Notes: generated from the letters alone by a model not told the origin. A stretch of 64,000 bases of DNA from Zoogloea sp. LCSB751 (GCF_002028455.1 NZ_MWUM01000012.1:62001-126000); one strand, 5' to 3'; numbered from the stretch's first letter, positions 37,764 to 46,811 are shown. Numbers and translations: made by a program.

Positions 37764-38944
37764 GGGTGGTCCCCATCCGCCTCCGGCTCGGGATCGGCGA
37801 AACGCGTGGCTATGTCGGCAAAACGCTCACGGCAGGCGATAAAGGCATCCACCACGTCCGGATCGAAATGGCTACCGCGTCCGGCAACGATGATCTGCGT
37901 GGTTTCGTCGAGACTCATCGGCGGCTTGTAAACACGCCGGCTCATCAGCGCATCGAAGACGTCGGCCAGCGCCATCAGGCGCGCCGACACCGGGATCGCA
38001 TCGCCGGCATGGCCGCCGGGATAGCCGCTGCCATCCCACTTCTCGTGGTGCCCCAAGGCAATCTCACGGGCGATGCACAGGAAAGCGAAGGCCTCGCCGG
38101 CCTGGGCGGCGGAGGCCTCGTCGGCGCTCTCCAGGGCCTGGGCCATGGCCTTGTCGATGGCATCGGCGCCAATGGCCGGGTGCGCCTTCATGATCTCGAA
38201 TTCATCGGCGGTCAGCCGGCCGCGCTTGAGGAGGATGCTGTCGGGGATGCCGACTTTGCCGATGTCGTGCAGCGGCGCGGCCTTCACCACCATACCCAGG
38301 CGGGCGCCGCCCAACGCCGAGTTGAAACGGGGATGCACCGCCAGATGGCGGGCCAGCAGATCGACGTAGGTCTGGGTGCGCACGATGTGGCGTCCCGTCT
38401 CGTTGTCGCGGGCCTCGCTGAGACAGGCCAGGGCCCGCACGCTGAGCTCCTGCACCAGCAGGTTCTCGTTCATGCGCCGGCCGACCTCCCGCTCCAGCCA
38501 CTCGTTCTCGTTGGCCAGCCGGTCGCGGGCCTGCTTGAGCTCCAGGTGGGTGCGCACCCGCGCCAGCACGATGGCCGGATTGATCGGCTTGGTGATGTAG
38601 TCCACGGCGCCCAGGGCCAGGCCGTGCTCCTCGTTCTCGGCGGCGTTCATGGCCGTCACGAAGATCACCGGAATATTGCGGGTAGCCGGGTCGGCATGCA
38701 GGTGCTGCAGCACTTCGTAGCCATCCATGCCTGGCATCATCACATCGAGCAGAATCAGGTCGGGACGCGGAGCAAGCCCCGCCGCCCGCAATGCCCGCTC
38801 GCCGGAGTTGGCGGCGCGCACCCGGTAGTGGGGTTGCAGCAGTTCGCCCAGCACAGCAAGATTCTGCGGCGTGTCGTCGACGATCAGGATCGTATGCTTC
38901 GCCGCAGGGGCCTCGGGCTTGTCGCTACTCGCGTAAATACTCAT
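37760..38944 (-). CDS. HD-GYP response regulator (cyclic-di-GMP phosphodiesterase)
   Basis: A 394-residue RpfG-like protein. The N-terminal receiver has its phospho-acceptor Asp at ~64 ([17 protein letters not shown]) and a KP motif (YITKPINP). The C-terminal HD-GYP domain carries [10 protein letters not shown] and [13 protein letters not shown], so it should degrade cyclic-di-GMP. A coiled-coil segment joins the two domains. The ATG at 38944 has a GGTGGAG ribosome binding site. Its ATGA overlap with the kinase gene downstream suggests it is the output for one or both kinases in the operon. Confidence 0.92.
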
Positions 38945-39218
38945 CAGGAAGTCTCCACCCGGGGCCGGGGTGTCAGCAAGGGCAGGAACGGGAGGACGGA
39001 CCGCGCGGCACACGGCGCGCCCCACATGACATTCAGTTTAGCAACCCCACTACCGAAGCACCGGTACATTTTGTTGTCTCAGCCTTAACGGCGCCGAACC
39101 CGATGCCTTTAGCTGCACCATCCATCGTGCGCCCCTCCCGGCGCCCATCGACTCCGGCGGCTTTTCCGGAACCTGATAAGCTCAGCAGAAATAATGAGCT
39201 ACGGAACCATTCGCCCCC
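38945..39218. other. Intergenic region between the signalling operon and rpoH
   Basis: Together with the CIRCE element and leader this forms a 327-base gap between divergent genes. It must contain the promoter of the HD-GYP/kinase operon and that of rpoH. It is less GC-rich than the genes (for example TTTTGTTGTCTCAGCC and CAGAAATAATGAGCTACGG), but I could not fix a -35/-10 pair. No gene or RNA was seen in it. Confidence 0.4.
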
Positions 39219-39245
39219 TTAGCACTCCTACAACCAGAGTGCTAA
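39219..39245 (+). promoter_or_regulatory. CIRCE operator (HrcA-binding site) upstream of rpoH
   Basis: TTAGCACTC, nine spacer bases, GAGTGCTAA: an exact match to the CIRCE consensus, ending 26 bp before the rpoH ATG. HrcA repressor binds CIRCE and is inactivated on heat shock via GroE. Its place in the rpoH leader means HrcA should repress sigma-32 itself. Confidence 0.93.
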
Positions 39246-39271
39246 TATTGCTGCGAAGGAGGTAGTCGTCG

Positions 39272-40126
39272 ATGTCCCAAACCCTGTCGTTTCCTGTCCC
39301 ATCCGCGGTTGGCAGTCTGGATCAGTACATCCAGAGCGTGAATCGCATCCCGCTGCTGACCGAGAAGGAAGAATCCGACCTCGCCCACAGCTTCCGGGAG
39401 CACGAGGATCTGGAAGCGGCGCGCAAGCTGGTGCTGTCCCACCTGCGTCTGGTGGTCGCCATTGCGCGCGGCTATCTTGGTTATGGCCTGCCCCATGCGG
39501 ACCTGATCCAGGAAGGCAACGTGGGCCTGATGAAGGCCGTCAAGCGTTTCGACCCGGACCGCGGCGTGCGGCTGGTGTCTTTCGCGATCCACTGGATCAA
39601 GGCCGAGATCCACGAGTACATCGTCAAGAACTGGCGCCTGGTCAAGATCGCCACCACCAAGGCCCAGCGCAAGCTGTTCTTCAACCTGCGCAGCCTGAAG
39701 AGCAGCAGCAACACGCTGCAGGGTGAGGAAGTACTGGCGGTCGCCGATCAACTGGGCGTCAAGCCGGAAGAGGTCCGCGAGATGGAGACCCGCCTGTCCG
39801 GCCAGGACGTGGCACTGGAAAGCGGGCCGGACGACGAGGAAGAACGTTTTGCGCCGATCGCCTATCTGGCCGATCCGCACGCCGAACCGTCCGAAGTCAT
39901 CGCCCAGCGTCAAGCCTCGCGCCTGCAGGACGTGGGCCTGCACGAAGCGCTGGCCAACTTGGACGAGCGCAGCCGGACCATCGTGCAGCGCCGCTGGCTG
40001 ACCGAAGGCGATGCCGCCACACTGCACGAACTGGCCGCCGAATACGGCGTATCCGCCGAGCGCATCCGCCAGATCGAAGCCAAGGCCATGCAAAAGATGC
40101 GCAGCCATCTGGCCGCACTGGCCTGA
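39272..40126 (+). CDS. rpoH: RNA polymerase heat-shock sigma factor sigma-32
   Basis: A 284-residue sigma-70-family factor of the RpoH group that directs transcription of heat-shock genes. Region 2 is SHLRLVVAIARGYLGYGLP...DLIQEGNVGLMKAV, the RpoH-specific box is QRKLFFNLRSLK, and region 4 holds the helix-turn-helix HELAAEYGVSAERIRQIEAKAM. The ribosome binding site GAAGGAGGTAG is close to perfect. A CIRCE element lies directly upstream. Confidence 0.97.
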   Translation: MSQTLSFPVPSAVGSLDQYIQSVNRIPLLTEKEESDLAHSFREHEDLEAARKLVLSHLRLVVAIARGYLGYGLPHADLIQEGNVGLMKAVKRFDPDRGVRLVSFAIHWIKAEIHEYIVKNWRLVKIATTKAQRKLFFNLRSLKSSSNTLQGEEVLAVADQLGVKPEEVREMETRLSGQDVALESGPDDEEERFAPIAYLADPHAEPSEVIAQRQASRLQDVGLHEALANLDERSRTIVQRRWLTEGDAATLHELAAEYGVSAERIRQIEAKAMQKMRSHLAALA

Positions 40127-40203
40127 ACGCCCCACGCAGCCCAGACATAGAAGAACTCAGGGTCTGAACCTCCCCTTGTGAGGGAACTCCCTTCACCGCA
40201 TCC

Positions 40204-40226
40204 GACGCCCCCACTCTGGGAGCGTC
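40204..40226 (+). terminator. Possible terminator after rpoH
   Basis: A nine-base stem with one mismatch (GACGCCCCC / GGGAGCGTC) around a five-base loop, followed after CAGGGCTG by TCTTTTATTT. It lies 80 bp beyond the rpoH stop and just before the convergent sco stop. The T-run is displaced, so efficiency is doubtful. Confidence 0.38.
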
Positions 40227-40238
40227 CAGGGCTGTCTT

Positions 40239-40847
40239 TTATTTCCCGGCTAGCAGGCGCTTCAGGTCGGCGACGATGGCCGCCGGCTTTTCACCGTGCT
40301 TGATATATAGGCGCAGCCGCCCCTGCGGATCGAAGACATAGGTACCGGTGGAGTGATCCACCGTGTAGCGGCCGCCCTGCACATCCCCCTGCATCTGGTA
40401 GAACACCTTGAAATCCCGAGCCACGGCCTGCGTCGTGGCCAGGTCGCCGTATAGACCGACGAAACGGGAATCGAAGGCCGGCACGTACTGGGCAAGCAGT
40501 TCCTGGGTATCCCGCTCCGGGTCGACAGTGATGAACAGCACCTGCACCCTGTCGGCATCCGGCCCCAGCTCACGCATCACCTGCGCCATGTTGAGCAGAT
40601 TGGTGGGGCACACGTCCGGGCACTGGGTGTAGCCGAAGAACAGGGTCACGACCTTGCCCTTGTAGTCGGCCAGCGTACGCGCCTGACCGCGATGATCGGT
40701 CAGATGAAATCCGCTCGCATAATTCGCCCCGGTGATATCCGTGCTGGCGAAACCCTCCCGTGGCCCGCTGCCGCCCTCCGGCGAACACGCCGCCAGCACG
40801 CAAAGTGCTGCAAAACCAGCAATGCTGCATCGCAACAACGCAAACAT
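40239..40847 (-). CDS. sco: SCO1/SenC copper chaperone for cytochrome oxidase
   Basis: A 202-residue thioredoxin-fold lipoprotein (lipobox LAAC) of the SCO family. Copper-binding cysteines are in TQCPDVCPTNL and the distal histidine in YTVDHSTGTYVF. SCO proteins deliver copper to the CuA centre of oxidase subunit II. It is divergent from the cox cluster and convergent with rpoH. The CRP/FNR-type site at 40932 lies in the shared upstream region. Confidence 0.93.
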   Translation of the reverse strand: MFALLRCSIAGFAALCVLAACSPEGGSGPREGFASTDITGANYASGFHLTDHRGQARTLADYKGKVVTLFFGYTQCPDVCPTNLLNMAQVMRELGPDADRVQVLFITVDPERDTQELLAQYVPAFDSRFVGLYGDLATTQAVARDFKVFYQMQGDVQGGRYTVDHSTGTYVFDPQGRLRLYIKHGEKPAAIVADLKRLLAGK

Positions 40848-40931
40848 TTAAAAAATCCTTATGGTTCAATTAACTGCGTTTTCAATAAGTGCACTACAAA
40901 ACGCAGGGCGATGCTACACTGGCGCCAGAAT

Positions 40932-40945
40932 TTGATCTGGGTCAA
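40932..40945 (+). promoter_or_regulatory. CRP/FNR-family site between sco and the cox cluster
   Basis: TTGAT-CTGG-GTCAA matches the FNR consensus at nine of ten positions. Its centre is 37 bp before the DUF2244 start and 91 bp before the sco start. A TACACT -10-like hexamer just upstream (40915-40920) would place the site beyond the transcription start, a repressor position, in keeping with turning the aa3-type oxidase down without oxygen. Confidence 0.6.
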
Positions 40946-40975
40946 AAAGACTCAGACGGGCCTGGAGGAGACGCC

Positions 40976-41449
40976 ATGGCTATAACAATGAAAGAAGCTG
41001 CGGGCGCGCGATCATGGGTCGCGCGCCCCAACTGCTCCCTGACGCCAATACTGCGTCGTGGCGTGATCGCCCTGATCCTCGTCGCGAGCCTCGTCATCAG
41101 CGCGGCCTTTCTGCTGGCCGGTGCCTGGTTGGTATTACCTTTCGCCGGCCTCGAACTCTTCCTGCTGTATCTCGCCCTGCGCGCCATCGACCGCCGGGCA
41201 TTCGACTACGAATCCATCCAGCTCGACGACGACAGCCTGATCGTCTCGACCCGCCTGTCTTCCGCTTCGTTCCAGCAACGCTTTCACGCGGCCTGGGCTC
41301 GCGTCACGTTAGAAGCCGCCGACGGCCCCGACCCGCTGGTATGCATCCGCTCCCACGGTCACGCGGCCCGGGTAGGACGCCTGCTGACACCGGACGAACG
41401 CAGACTGCTTTTCTCGGATCTGTCCCGCCACCTCGCCAGACCTCACTAG
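40976..41449 (+). CDS. DUF2244 membrane protein of the cox cluster
   Basis: A 157-residue protein with two adjacent hydrophobic helices (GVIALILVASLVISAAFLLAG and LVLPFAGLELFLLYLALRAI) and a soluble C-terminal half. The conserved RPNCSLTPILRRG and the region from FDYES to the end mark the DUF2244 family, which commonly sits beside oxidase genes in betaproteobacteria. The exact role is unknown. The start has a GGAGGAG ribosome binding site, and it is the first gene rightward of the FNR-type site. Confidence 0.78.
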   Translation: MAITMKEAAGARSWVARPNCSLTPILRRGVIALILVASLVISAAFLLAGAWLVLPFAGLELFLLYLALRAIDRRAFDYESIQLDDDSLIVSTRLSSASFQQRFHAAWARVTLEAADGPDPLVCIRSHGHAARVGRLLTPDERRLLFSDLSRHLARPH

Positions 41450-41493
41450 CGCCGACGCGGGCCCGATCATCCCACGAAAAGAGAGGTAGAGAC

Positions 41494-42669
41494 TTGAGCC
41501 AAACCGCCCCCCGCCTCCAGGCCAGACTTCTCGCTGCACTCGGCCTCGTCTTCGCTTCCGGCTCCGCTCTCGCCGACTTCACGTGGAATTTTCCCAAGCC
41601 CGTCACTCCGATCGGGCGTGACACGCTGTCGATGCACAACCAGTTCATGATCATCATCACGGTACTGTTCGTGGTGGTGTTCGCAATCATGGTGTATTCC
41701 ATGATTGCGCATCGCAAGAGCATCGGCGCCGAACCCGCCCGCTTCAGCGGCCCACGCGGCGCCTTGCAGTGGTTCTGGGTGCTGGTGCCCTTCGCGATCC
41801 TGCTCTTCATCGACTTCGTCCTGATGGGCATCCCGGCCTTCCATGCGGTGATCGACATGGAGGACACCCGCACCAAGGCCGACATGGTGCTCAAGGTGAC
41901 CGGCATGCAGTGGAAGTGGCAGTACGAATACCCGGACTCCGGCATCAAGTACATCAGTACCCTGACCACCCCCCGCGAGCAGATCGAGGGCAAGGAGGCC
42001 AAGGGCGAGCACTACCTGCTCGAAGTGGACAACCCCGTGGTGCTGCCGGTCGGCAAGAAGGTGCGCATCCTGCTCACCTCCACCGACGTGATCCACACCT
42101 GGTGGGTGCCCCAGTTCGGCGTCAAGCGCGATGCGATTCCCGGTTTCCTGCGGGAAACCTGGGTACGCATCGAGGAGCCCGGCATCTACCGCGGCCAGTG
42201 CGCCGAGCTGTGCGGCAAGGATCACGGCTTCATGCCGGTGGTCGTCAAGGCCGTGCCGGAAGCCGAATACGTGGCCTGGGTGGACAAGAAGAAGACCGAA
42301 CTGGCCGCTGCGGCGGCCAGTGGCGACCGCACCTGGACCCGCGACGAGCTGATGGCCCACGGCAAGGAAACCTACGACAAGATCTGCGCCGCCTGCCACC
42401 AGGCCACCGGCCAGGGCCTGCCGCCGGCCTTCCCGGCGCTCGCCGGCAGCAAGATCGTCAATGGTCCGCTGCTGTCGCCGGACGGCAAGCTGATCCCCGA
42501 CAGCCACGTGGACCGGGTCATGAACGGCAAGGCCGGCACTGCGATGCAGGCCTTCAAGACCACCCTGTCCGACGCCGATCTTGCCGCCGTCATCACCTAC
42601 GAGCGCAACAGCTTCGGCAACACCAAGGGCGACATGATCCAGCCCGCCCAGATCAAGGCACTTCGCTGA
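41494..42669 (+). CDS. ctaC: Cytochrome c oxidase subunit II with C-terminal cytochrome c domain
   Basis: A 391-residue subunit with signal peptide (LLAALGLVFASGSALA), two membrane helices, and the CuA domain with QCAELCGKDHGFM and the upstream STDVIHTWWVPQFGVK. Residues ~290-391 add a class-I cytochrome c domain with heme motif CAACH and a methionine ligand region (GTAMQAF). It accepts electrons from cytochrome c and passes them to subunit I. The start is TTG at 41494 behind GAGAGGTAG; no closer ATG fits. Confidence 0.94.
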   Translation: MSQTAPRLQARLLAALGLVFASGSALADFTWNFPKPVTPIGRDTLSMHNQFMIIITVLFVVVFAIMVYSMIAHRKSIGAEPARFSGPRGALQWFWVLVPFAILLFIDFVLMGIPAFHAVIDMEDTRTKADMVLKVTGMQWKWQYEYPDSGIKYISTLTTPREQIEGKEAKGEHYLLEVDNPVVLPVGKKVRILLTSTDVIHTWWVPQFGVKRDAIPGFLRETWVRIEEPGIYRGQCAELCGKDHGFMPVVVKAVPEAEYVAWVDKKKTELAAAAASGDRTWTRDELMAHGKETYDKICAACHQATGQGLPPAFPALAGSKIVNGPLLSPDGKLIPDSHVDRVMNGKAGTAMQAFKTTLSDADLAAVITYERNSFGNTKGDMIQPAQIKALR

Positions 42670-42679
42670 GGAGCCCAGC

Positions 42680-44278
42680 ATGAACACCGCGTCCCATGCC
42701 CTCGATCACCATGACGGCCACCACCCCACCGGTCTGCTGCGCTGGCTCACCACCACCAATCACAAGGACATCGGCACGATGTACCTGAGCTTCTCCCTGC
42801 TGATGTTCTTCGTCGGCGGGGCGATGATCCTCGGGGTGCGCGCCGAACTGTTCCAACCCGGCCTGCAGCTGATGAAGCCGGAGTTCTTCAACCAGCTGAT
42901 CGGCGTGCATGCGCTGGTGATGATCTTCGCGGCGCTGATGCCGGCCGCCACCGGCTTCGCCAACTGGATGATCCCGCTGATGATAGGCGCGCCGGACATG
43001 GCCCTGCCGCGCCTCAACAACTGGGGCTTCTGGCTGCTGCCGCCGGCCGCCCTGCTGCTGACGATGCCCTTCTTCCTGGCGCTGTTCGGCATCGGCGACG
43101 GCGCCGTCGCCACCGGCTGGACCCTCTACGCACCGCTGTCCGTGCAGGGCGGCATCGGGGTGGATTTCGCGATCTTCTCGATCCACATCCTCGGCATCAG
43201 CTCGATCATGGGCTCGATCAACATCATCGCCACCATCCTCAACATGCGCGCCCCCGGCATGACGCTGATGAAGATGCCGCTGTTCTGCTGGGGCTGGCTG
43301 GTCACCGCGGTGCTGCTGATCATCACCCTGCCGGTGCTCGCCGGCGGCGTGACCATGCTGCTCACCGACCGCCACTTCGGCACCCATTTCTTCAACGCTG
43401 CCGGCGGCGGCGACCCGATCCTGTTCCAGCACCTGTTCTGGTTCTTCGGCCACCCGGAGGTCTACATCCTGCTGCTGCCGGTGTGGGGCCTGATGCCCCA
43501 CGTGCTGTCAACCTTCACCCGCAAACCGATCTACGGCCATACCGCCCAGGTGTGGTCCTTCGTCGCGATTGGCGTGCTGGGCCTGATCGTGTGGGCCCAC
43601 CACTTCCTTACCTCCGGTCTGCCGGTTCCGGCCCTGCTGTATTTCATGTACAGCACCATGTCGATCTCGCTGCCGCTGGCGGTGCTGTTCTTCTGCTGGA
43701 TCGCCACCATGTGGCGCGGCGCGATGAGCTTCGAGACGCCAATGCTGTTCGCCCTCGGCTTCATCGTACTGTTCGGCATCGCCGGGCTGACCGGCCTCGT
43801 GCTGGCCGACGTGGCCGCCGACGCCCAGTATCACCACAGCTACTTCGTGGTGGCCCACTTCCACTACGCGCTGTTCGCCGGCGGCATCATGGGCGTGATG
43901 ACCGGCGTGTACTACTGGCTGCCCAAATGGACCGGCCACATGTATAGCGAGAAGCTCGGCAAGCTGCACTTCTGGCTGACCGTGATCAGCTTCAACTTCA
44001 CCTTCATGCCCCAGTTTTTCCTGGGCCTCGCCGGCATGCCCCGGCGCATTCCCGACTACGCATTGCAGTTCGCCGAATTCAATGCGATATCCACGGTAGG
44101 GGCCTTCGCGCTGGGCCTGTCGCAACTGATCTTCGCCTACAACGTGTGGCGCTGCGTGAAAGGCGGCGACAAGGCGACCGACCGGGTGTGGGAAGGCACC
44201 GAGGGGCTGGAATGGGAACTCAGCTCCCCGCCGCCCCACCACTCCTGGGAAACCCAGCCCGTCATCAAAGCAGGCTGA
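42680..44278 (+). CDS. ctaD: Cytochrome c oxidase subunit I (aa3-type)
   Basis: A 532-residue heme-copper oxidase core with 12 membrane helices. Heme a ligand regions are GVHALVMIFAALMP and VAHFHYALFAGG. The CuB/Tyr-His crosslink region is WFFGHPEVYILLLPVWG, and the histidine pair occurs in WAHHFLTSG. The K-pathway lysine region is SVSLPL-type. It reduces O2 to water and pumps protons. It begins 10 bp after ctaC and is followed by a 38-residue assembly gene. Confidence 0.97.
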   Translation: MNTASHALDHHDGHHPTGLLRWLTTTNHKDIGTMYLSFSLLMFFVGGAMILGVRAELFQPGLQLMKPEFFNQLIGVHALVMIFAALMPAATGFANWMIPLMIGAPDMALPRLNNWGFWLLPPAALLLTMPFFLALFGIGDGAVATGWTLYAPLSVQGGIGVDFAIFSIHILGISSIMGSINIIATILNMRAPGMTLMKMPLFCWGWLVTAVLLIITLPVLAGGVTMLLTDRHFGTHFFNAAGGGDPILFQHLFWFFGHPEVYILLLPVWGLMPHVLSTFTRKPIYGHTAQVWSFVAIGVLGLIVWAHHFLTSGLPVPALLYFMYSTMSISLPLAVLFFCWIATMWRGAMSFETPMLFALGFIVLFGIAGLTGLVLADVAADAQYHHSYFVVAHFHYALFAGGIMGVMTGVYYWLPKWTGHMYSEKLGKLHFWLTVISFNFTFMPQFFLGLAGMPRRIPDYALQFAEFNAISTVGAFALGLSQLIFAYNVWRCVKGGDKATDRVWEGTEGLEWELSSPPPHHSWETQPVIKAG

Positions 44279-44295
44279 TCAAGTAGGAGGACATC

Positions 44296-44412
44296 ATGCA
44301 TTTCACGTCCGATGACCTGGCCGAGCGCCGTCGCGCTTCGTCACGCTTCGCCTGGATACTCGGCGCCATCGCGCTGGGCCTGTACCTGATCGGCTTCCTG
44401 ATCGAGCGCTGA
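44296..44412 (+). CDS. Cytochrome oxidase small assembly protein, 38 residues
   Basis: The tiny ORF MHFTSDDLAERRRASSRFAW... ends in one hydrophobic helix (ILGAIALGLYLIGFLIER) and sits between ctaD and ctaG, where betaproteobacteria regularly carry a 35-45-residue cytochrome oxidase small assembly protein. It has a strong ribosome binding site (TAGGAGGACATC). Its presumed role in oxidase assembly is taken from position and the annotated family. Confidence 0.72.
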   Translation: MHFTSDDLAERRRASSRFAWILGAIALGLYLIGFLIER

Positions 44413-44419
44413 CACCGCC

Positions 44420-44977
44420 ATGCGGGAAGCCGCCCTCAATCCGCCGCCGCACCGGCACGGCAGGCTGGTCATCCGCCTGTTGCTGGTGGCGGCGGCCTTC
44501 TTCGCCTTCGGCTTTGCGCTGGTACCGCTCTACGACACCCTGTGCCGCGCGGTGGGCTTCAACGGCAAAACCTTGAAGGACACCATCCAGGCCAAAGACG
44601 TACCGCCGAGCGCGGTGAATTACGCCCGCAGCCTGGGCGTGCAATTCACTTCCACGCTGATGCCCGGCCTGCCGTGGGAGATCCGCCCCCTCGAGCCATC
44701 CATCGAGATCCATCCCGGCGAACTGCGCACCACCCGCTTCCTGGTCCGCAATCTGTCCGACCAGACCATCGTCGGCCAGGCCGTGCCCAGCGTATCGCCG
44801 ACCGTGGCGGCCCGCCATTTCCGCAAGCTCGACTGTTTCTGCTTCAAGCAACAGACCCTCGCCCCCGGCGAGAGCCGCGAGATGGCCCTGACCTTCGTCA
44901 TCGACGGCGACATCGGCGAGGAAGTCAGCGAGCTGACGCTGGCCTACGCCTTCTTCCCGGCACCGAATCCTAACTAG
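44420..44977 (+). CDS. ctaG: Cytochrome c oxidase assembly protein CtaG/Cox11
   Basis: A 185-residue Cox11-type copper chaperone for the CuB centre of subunit I. One N-terminal membrane helix (LVIRLLLVAAAFFAFGFALVPLYD) is followed by an immunoglobulin-like periplasmic domain carrying the copper motif DCFCF. FVPLYDTLC-type residues and the conserved PWEIRPLEPSIEIHPGE are present. It begins 7 bp after the small assembly gene. Confidence 0.93.
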   Translation: MREAALNPPPHRHGRLVIRLLLVAAAFFAFGFALVPLYDTLCRAVGFNGKTLKDTIQAKDVPPSAVNYARSLGVQFTSTLMPGLPWEIRPLEPSIEIHPGELRTTRFLVRNLSDQTIVGQAVPSVSPTVAARHFRKLDCFCFKQQTLAPGESREMALTFVIDGDIGEEVSELTLAYAFFPAPNPN

Positions 44978-44987
44978 GGAGTCCGCC

Positions 44988-45860
44988 TTGAACGCCTCGC
45001 ACGCCAACTCCGCCGCGCCGCACGCCGGCCACTACTATGTGCCGCAGCCCACCCTCTACCCGGTCTTCCTGTCGGGCGGCATGTTCCTGCTGGCGCTGGG
45101 CTTCATCCTGCTGATGAACAAGTTCGCGCCGGGGCCATGGGTGATGGCTGGCGGTTCGGCGGTGATCATCTTCGTGCTGTTCAAGTGGTTCGGCGCGGTG
45201 ATCGCCGAAAACCAGCGCGGCGCCTACACCGACTGGGAGGACAAGTCCTTCCGCCAGGGCATGGTGTGGTTCATCGGTTCGGAGGTGATGTTCTTCGCAG
45301 CCTTCTTCGGCGCGCTGTTCTACTGCCGCAACATCTCGGTGCCGGCCCTCGCCCACATGGACCCGGCCTTCACGCTGTACAAGGACTTCACCGCCGCCTG
45401 GCCGACTGCCGGCCCGAAGGGCGCTCCGTTCACGCCGATGGGCGCCTGGGGCATCCCGGCGATCAACACGGCCCTGCTGCTGAGCTCCGGCGTCACGCTG
45501 ACCTTTGCCCACTGGGGCCTGATGAAGGGCTCCCGCAGCCAGCTCAACCTGGGCCTGATCCTCACCGTACTGCTCGGCGTGATCTTCCTCGGCTTCCAGG
45601 CCTACGAATACCACCATGCCTACACCGAAATGGGCCTGACGATGGGCGCCGGCGTGTATGGCGCCACCTTCTTCATGCTGACCGGCTTCCACGGTTTCCA
45701 CGTCACACTAGGCGCGATCATGCTGGCCGTCGTCACCGGCCGCTGCCTGGCCGGGCACTTCGACGCCAGACGCCACTTCGCCTTCGAGGCGGTGGCCTGG
45801 TACTGGCACTTCGTGGATGTGGTGTGGCTGCTGCTGTTCGTCGTGGTCTATTGGCTCTAG
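44988..45860 (+). CDS. ctaE: Cytochrome c oxidase subunit III
   Basis: A 290-residue membrane protein with seven predicted helices, including FIGSEVMFFAAFFGALFYCR, ITLTF-type segments and the C-terminal HFVDVVWLLLFVVVYWL. This is the classical cox3, in contrast to the shorter norE at 3876. The start is TTG at 44988 after AGGGAG; the next ATG would truncate the first helix. It ends the main structural block. Confidence 0.95.
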   Translation: MNASHANSAAPHAGHYYVPQPTLYPVFLSGGMFLLALGFILLMNKFAPGPWVMAGGSAVIIFVLFKWFGAVIAENQRGAYTDWEDKSFRQGMVWFIGSEVMFFAAFFGALFYCRNISVPALAHMDPAFTLYKDFTAAWPTAGPKGAPFTPMGAWGIPAINTALLLSSGVTLTFAHWGLMKGSRSQLNLGLILTVLLGVIFLGFQAYEYHHAYTEMGLTMGAGVYGATFFMLTGFHGFHVTLGAIMLAVVTGRCLAGHFDARRHFAFEAVAWYWHFVDVVWLLLFVVVYWL

Positions 45861-46051
45861 CGCCCCACGGCGCCGAAATGCCAGGCCAGCAGCAGGCCGA
45901 GAAAGAGCACAAGGGAGAGGTAGACGCGCAAGGTGAGCGCCCGCACAACCCGGTCGCCGTTGCCTTTGTCGCGATACAGGAAGAACAAGCCCGAAAAGAG
46001 GCTGCCGACCACCAGCAACAGCATGAACACCACGGCCAACTTGAATGCCAC
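45857..46051 (-). CDS. Twin-transmembrane DUF2909 protein
   Basis: A 64-residue protein starting at GTG (46051) behind GGGGAG. Two hydrophobic helices (LAVVFMLLLVVGSLFSGLFF and LTLRVYLSLVLFLGLLLAWHF) are joined by a short polar loop with RDKGNGDRVVRALTLR, the DUF2909 signature. The family is found inside oxidase clusters, on the strand opposite to the cox genes, and its role is unknown. The start overlaps the presumed SURF1 start region, and the stop overlaps the ctaE stop by four bases. Confidence 0.8.
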   Translation of the reverse strand: MAFKLAVVFMLLLVVGSLFSGLFFLYRDKGNGDRVVRALTLRVYLSLVLFLGLLLAWHFGAVGR

Positions 46052-46811
46052 AGCCCGCTCCCCGAACCCGGTTCGCCGATTGTGCGCCGGCGTCCGGGCC
46101 ATCACAAGCGGCCGCCGCTTCCGCCCTTCCCTGTGGGGCGGCGTGCTTTCGCTGGCCGTCGCCGCCGGCTGCCTCCAGCTCGGCCACTGGCAGTACGGCA
46201 AGGCCGAACGCAAGCAGGCCGCCCAGGCCGTGCTCGACCAGCGCAGCACCGACGCGCCGGTCAGCCTTGGCAGCACGCCGATGGATGCCGACAGCCTGCG
46301 CTCGCGGCCAGTGCTGATCCGTGGCCGCTTCGAGACCGAACGCCAGTTCCTCGTCGACAACCGTGTCCATCGGGAACAGGCCGGCTACCACGTGATCACC
46401 CCCTTCCACATCGACGGCGGCAACATGCGCGTGCTGGTGAACCGCGGCTGGATTCCGGCTTCCGCCCGCCACACGGACATTCCACAGGTGGATACGCCGA
46501 GCGGCCCGCTGGAGCTGCGCGGCACCGCCGTCGTACCGAGCACCCGCTTCTTCACGCTGGGCGACGGCGACAGCACCAACTGGCAGCCGGTCTGGCAGAA
46601 CCTCGACCTGGCCCGCTTCGTCCGGCTCGTACCGTGGCCGGTGCAACCGGTGGTGGTACAGCTGGATGCCGCCGCGCCTGCCGGCTTCGTGCGCGACTGG
46701 CCGCGCCCGGACGAGCGCCTCGAACGCCATCTTTCCTACGCCTATCAGTGGTACGGCTTCGCCGCCTCCGCGATGCTGATCTGGCTGGCCCTCGGCTGGA
46801 GGCGCCGCTGA
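46023..46811 (+). CDS. SURF1-family cytochrome oxidase assembly protein
   Basis: A membrane protein of up to 262 residues that supports heme a insertion. Two membrane helices, one near the N-terminus (LWGGVLSLAVAAGCLQLGHW) and one near the C-terminus, bracket a periplasmic domain with SURF1 motifs (RGRFETERQFLVDNR, GWIPASARH, SYAYQWYGFAASAMLIW). The start is unsure: ATG at 46023 overlaps the DUF2909 gene by 29 bp, while TTG at 46080 avoids overlap and gives the usual short N-tail. Its stop overlaps the next ATG (TGATG). Confidence 0.87.
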   Translation: MNTTANLNATARSPNPVRRLCAGVRAITSGRRFRPSLWGGVLSLAVAAGCLQLGHWQYGKAERKQAAQAVLDQRSTDAPVSLGSTPMDADSLRSRPVLIRGRFETERQFLVDNRVHREQAGYHVITPFHIDGGNMRVLVNRGWIPASARHTDIPQVDTPSGPLELRGTAVVPSTRFFTLGDGDSTNWQPVWQNLDLARFVRLVPWPVQPVVVQLDAAAPAGFVRDWPRPDERLERHLSYAYQWYGFAASAMLIWLALGWRRR

